Source of the DNA: Sulfurimonas sp.
GTDB lineage: Bacteria > Campylobacterota > Campylobacteria > Campylobacterales > Sulfurimonadaceae
Length of the DNA: 17,973 nucleotides
Assembly (NCBI GenBank): GCA_021157665.1
Contig: JAGGWE010000094.1
Location: 1-17,973, forward strand
Reading direction: 5' to 3'
The translations under genes and the position numbers were made by a program. Shown here one piece after another: positions 15,603 to 17,973 of the stretch (position 1 is the first letter of the stretch; each line of letters starts with the position of its first letter). The notes below the pieces were generated by a model. The model was not told where the DNA came from. It worked only from the letters and a program-made list of their open reading frames with translations, and made no database searches.

Positions 15603-16195
15603 ATTTCAAGAAAAAGAGAAATCTGTTAAGCTTGAATAATCCAGAATTTGAATTTTTATTTGAAGAAAATCAGAATGATGAATATATTGTATTTGATACT
15701 GAAACTACAGGCTTAAATCCGAAAGAGGATGAGATTTTATCAATCGGTGCTGTTAAGATTAAAGGCAATAAAATTATTACCTCTGAGACTTTTGAGGTTT
15801 TTGTTAAAAATTCTAAGGAGATAAATGCGAAGAGTATTGAAATACACGGAATTAGAGAGTGTGATTTAAAAAATGCTACAAATGTAAAAGAAGCGATTGA
15901 AGATTTTTTACATTTTATTGGCTCAAAACCATTAATAGGTTACTATTTAGAGTTTGATGTTGCAATGATTAATAAGTATATTAAGCCTATGCTTGGAATT
16001 ACATTGCCAAATGAGATGATTGAAGTTTCTGAGATTTATTTTGAAAAAGAAATTACTTTGATACCACAAGGAAATATTGATTTACGCTTCGATACAATCT
16101 TGAAAAATTATGATATTCCCAATATGGGAGTACACAATGCTGTAAATGATGCAATCATGACAGCGATGATATATTTAAAATTAACAACAAAATAA
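15593..16195 (+). CDS. DEDDh 3'-5' exonuclease, DnaQ-like
   Basis: A single RNase T/DnaQ-fold exonuclease domain of about 200 residues. Exo I is VFDTETTGLNP (Asp and Glu metal ligands), Exo II is GYYLEFDVAMI (Asp), and Exo III is HNAVNDA (His and Asp of the DEDDh class), so the active site looks complete. It is too short for PolC or the full DNA polymerase III proofreading unit, so a stand-alone nuclease acting on DNA, RNA or small nucleotides is likely. The start is uncertain: ATG 15551 adds 14 residues encoded by element B, while ATG 15593 gives MWNNFKKKRNLL, which looks like a native N-terminus. Neither has a clear ribosome site. It sits between the DUF294 gene and acs; acs follows after 15 bases. 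Confidence 0.88.
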   Translation: MWNNFKKKRNLLSLNNPEFEFLFEENQNDEYIVFDTETTGLNPKEDEILSIGAVKIKGNKIITSETFEVFVKNSKEINAKSIEIHGIRECDLKNATNVKEAIEDFLHFIGSKPLIGYYLEFDVAMINKYIKPMLGITLPNEMIEVSEIYFEKEITLIPQGNIDLRFDTILKNYDIPNMGVHNAVNDAIMTAMIYLKLTTK

Positions 16196-16210
16196 AATTA
16201 AGGAAGAACA

Positions 16211-17973
16211 ATGTCAGAAAAACAAATTTTTAATCCAAATCCAGAGTTTTCAAAAAATGCTCGTATAAAAAATATGGATGAGTATAATGCTCTTCAAAAT
16301 AAAGCTATAAATGATTATGAAGGTTTTTGGGGTGACTTTGCAAAAGAAAAAATAGATTGGATAGAACCATTTACAAATGTTTTAGATGAGTCTAAGGCTC
16401 CATTTGTAAAATGGTTTGATGGTGGGAAACTAAATGTTGCTCATCAATGTATTGACCGTCATTTAGATACTCGTAAAAATAAAGCTGCAATAATTTTTGA
16501 GGGTGATAGAGGTGATGTTCAAACTATCACTTATCTAGATTTATATAAAAATGTGAATAAATTTGCAAACCTACTAAAAGAGGATTTTGGAGTTAAAAAG
16601 GGTGATAGAGTTGTTATCTATATGCCGATGATTCCTGAAGCTGCTTATGCGATGTTGGCATGTGCGAGAATAGGTGCTATTCACTCTATTGTCTTTGGTG
16701 GATTCTCAAGTGAGGCTCTTAAAGATAGAATTATTGATGCTGAGGCAAAAGTAGTTATTACTGCTGATGGAGCATTTAGAAAAACTAAGCCATATATGTT
16801 AAAACCAGTTGTTGATGCTGCACTTGAGGGTGAAACTCCAGTTGAGAAAGTTCTTGTTGTTGAGAGAAATAATGAGGATGTTATCTGGGTAGCAGGAAGA
16901 GATTATTCTTACAATGAACTAATTAAAGATAAATCAACACATTGTAAAGCTGAAGTGATGGATGCAGAAGACCCACTTTTCTTACTTTATACATCAGGAT
17001 CTACTGGTAAACCAAAAGGTGTTCAACATAACTCTGCTGGGTATATTTTATGGGCTCAAATGACTATGGAATGGGTATTTGATGTAAAAGAGAATGATAC
17101 TTACTGGTGTACTGCTGATGTTGGTTGGATTACGGGACATACTTATATAGTTTATGGACCTTTAGCTATGGGTGCAACGACTGTTATGTTTGAGGGTGTT
17201 ATCACTTACCCTGATGCTGGTCGTCCTTGGGCAATGGTTGAAAATCATAGAATTAATCAGTTTTATACTGCACCAACTGCGATTAGAGTTTTACATAAAA
17301 TGGGTGAAGATGCACCTGCTAAATATGACTTGTCATCACTTAAAGTTCTTGGAACAGTTGGCGAGCCGATTGATCCACCTGCTTGGAAATGGTACTATGA
17401 AGAGGTTGGAAATTCTAAATGTGCGATTGTAGATACTTACTGGCAAACTGAAACTGGTGGACATGTGGTTTCTCCACTTCCAGGTGCTACACCGATTAAG
17501 CCAGGATGTGCAACTTTATCTCTTCCCGGAATTATTGGTGAAATTTTAGACCCTGAGACTGGTGTGAAAGTTGGAGCAGGGGAGAGTGGTTATATGTGTA
17601 TTACTAGACCTTGGCCTTCAATGATTCGTGGTGTATGGGGTGATGAGGAAAGATTTATAAAATCATACTTTGGTGATGTTAAAAAAGATGGTAAGCCAGT
17701 TTACTTTACAGGGGATGGTGCAAACTATGACAATGATGGTTATATCACTATTACTGGTCGTACTGATGATGTTATCAATGTATCTGGGCATAGAATGGGA
17801 ACTGCTGAAGTTGAAGCAGCTATCAAAAAACATTCAAATGTAGCTGAGGTTGCAGTTGTTGGTAAACCACATGAACTTAAAGGTGAGGGTATTTTTGCTT
17901 ATATAGTTTTAAAAGGTGAAGATAGTTTAGGCGAAGAAGTTGAAGTTATAAAAGAGATAAATTCAATTATCAA
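16211..17973 (+). CDS. acs: Acetyl-CoA synthetase, 3' end cut by window edge
   Basis: Acs activates acetate to acetyl-CoA through acetyl-AMP and is the high-affinity acetate scavenging route. From the ATG at 16211, with AAGGA upstream, 587 residues are visible of about 650. The adenylate-forming core motif YTSGSTGKPKGVQH, then DVGWITGHTYIVYGPL, the tryptophan-containing DTYWQTETGGH that shapes the acetate pocket, and YFTGDGANYDNDGYI with GRTDDVINVSGHRMGTAEVE (hinge) are all present. The C-terminal lysine motif regulated by acetylation lies beyond the window. The place at the end of a porin-DUF485-actP-DUF294-exonuclease series fits an acetate-use operon. Confidence 0.97.
   Translation, partial: MSEKQIFNPNPEFSKNARIKNMDEYNALQNKAINDYEGFWGDFAKEKIDWIEPFTNVLDESKAPFVKWFDGGKLNVAHQCIDRHLDTRKNKAAIIFEGDRGDVQTITYLDLYKNVNKFANLLKEDFGVKKGDRVVIYMPMIPEAAYAMLACARIGAIHSIVFGGFSSEALKDRIIDAEAKVVITADGAFRKTKPYMLKPVVDAALEGETPVEKVLVVERNNEDVIWVAGRDYSYNELIKDKSTHCKAEVMDAEDPLFLLYTSGSTGKPKGVQHNSAGYILWAQMTMEWVFDVKENDTYWCTADVGWITGHTYIVYGPLAMGATTVMFEGVITYPDAGRPWAMVENHRINQFYTAPTAIRVLHKMGEDAPAKYDLSSLKVLGTVGEPIDPPAWKWYYEEVGNSKCAIVDTYWQTETGGHVVSPLPGATPIKPGCATLSLPGIIGEILDPETGVKVGAGESGYMCITRPWPSMIRGVWGDEERFIKSYFGDVKKDGKPVYFTGDGANYDNDGYITITGRTDDVINVSGHRMGTAEVEAAIKKHSNVAEVAVVGKPHELKGEGIFAYIVLKGEDSLGEEVEVIKEINSII

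Larger units (their letters stand above)
20..16664. repeat. Scattered octamer GGCATGTG, nine copies
   Basis: By manual scan the exact octamer is at 20-27, 5923-5930, 6085-6092, 6679-6686, 14201-14208 and 16657-16664 on the plus strand, and at 5686-5693, 6729-6736 and 13040-13047 on the minus strand. Seven-base matches (GCATGTG) also occur at 7875-7881, 12698-12704 (minus) and 13705-13711 (minus). All nine octamers are inside genes (carB, lpxA, queH, actP, DUF294, acs). Several are followed by A/T-rich runs such as ATTTT. Confidence 0.7.

Overview
The window is AT-rich (roughly one third GC by eye) and densely coding. Its gene content and order point to a free-living member of the Campylobacterota close to Sulfurimonas or its relatives: fabZ-lpxA-clpX-mreB-mreC-carB in one run, a QueH-type epoxyqueuosine reductase, an OprD-like porin, and an acetate permease/ligase locus. 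The genus is an inference from protein style and gene order; no database was searched.

The left half (1-8200) is one long minus-strand run of eight closely packed genes, read from right to left: a cytoplasmic cyclophilin, queH, fabZ, lpxA, clpX, mreB, mreC and carB (cut by the window edge). Several neighbours overlap or nearly touch (ATGA between lpxA and clpX, 8 bases between mreB and mreC), so they look co-transcribed from a promoter at about 8228. The run joins envelope building (FabZ, LpxA, MreB, MreC) with protein quality control (ClpX, cyclophilin), tRNA modification (QueH) and carbamoyl phosphate supply (CarB). queH has no ATG, GTG or TTG at its true N-terminus and must start at a rare codon or have lost its start.

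At 8201-8266 a divergent promoter region separates this run from a plus-strand block. The first plus-strand unit is a two-component system (histidine kinase and OmpR/PhoB-class regulator, one-base overlap) whose -10 box sits seven bases before the kinase ATG, predicting a leaderless mRNA. A 163-base gap follows, holding an 11-bp-periodic direct repeat of the kind OmpR/PhoB regulators bind. Then comes an apparent acetate-use cluster: OprD-like porin, DUF485 membrane protein, ActP acetate/cation symporter, a cNMP-like/CBS/DUF294 nucleotidyltransferase-like protein, a DEDDh 3'-5' exonuclease, and acetyl-CoA synthetase (cut by the right edge). The simplest reading is uptake of acetate across both membranes and its activation to acetyl-CoA, controlled by the adjacent two-component system. 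The roles of the DUF294 protein and the exonuclease are unknown.

Three signals are not explained by the genes. (1) The octamer GGCATGTG occurs nine times on the two strands, far above a rough composition expectation of about 0.2, which resembles a DNA-uptake-sequence type of genomic signature. (2) Two copies form a 14-bp perfect inverted repeat inside queH. (3) Two GC-rich, in-frame-readable segments sit just before the DUF294 gene and at the start of the exonuclease gene. They share the core CATG(T/C)GGAA and look like the two halves of one dispersed repeat.
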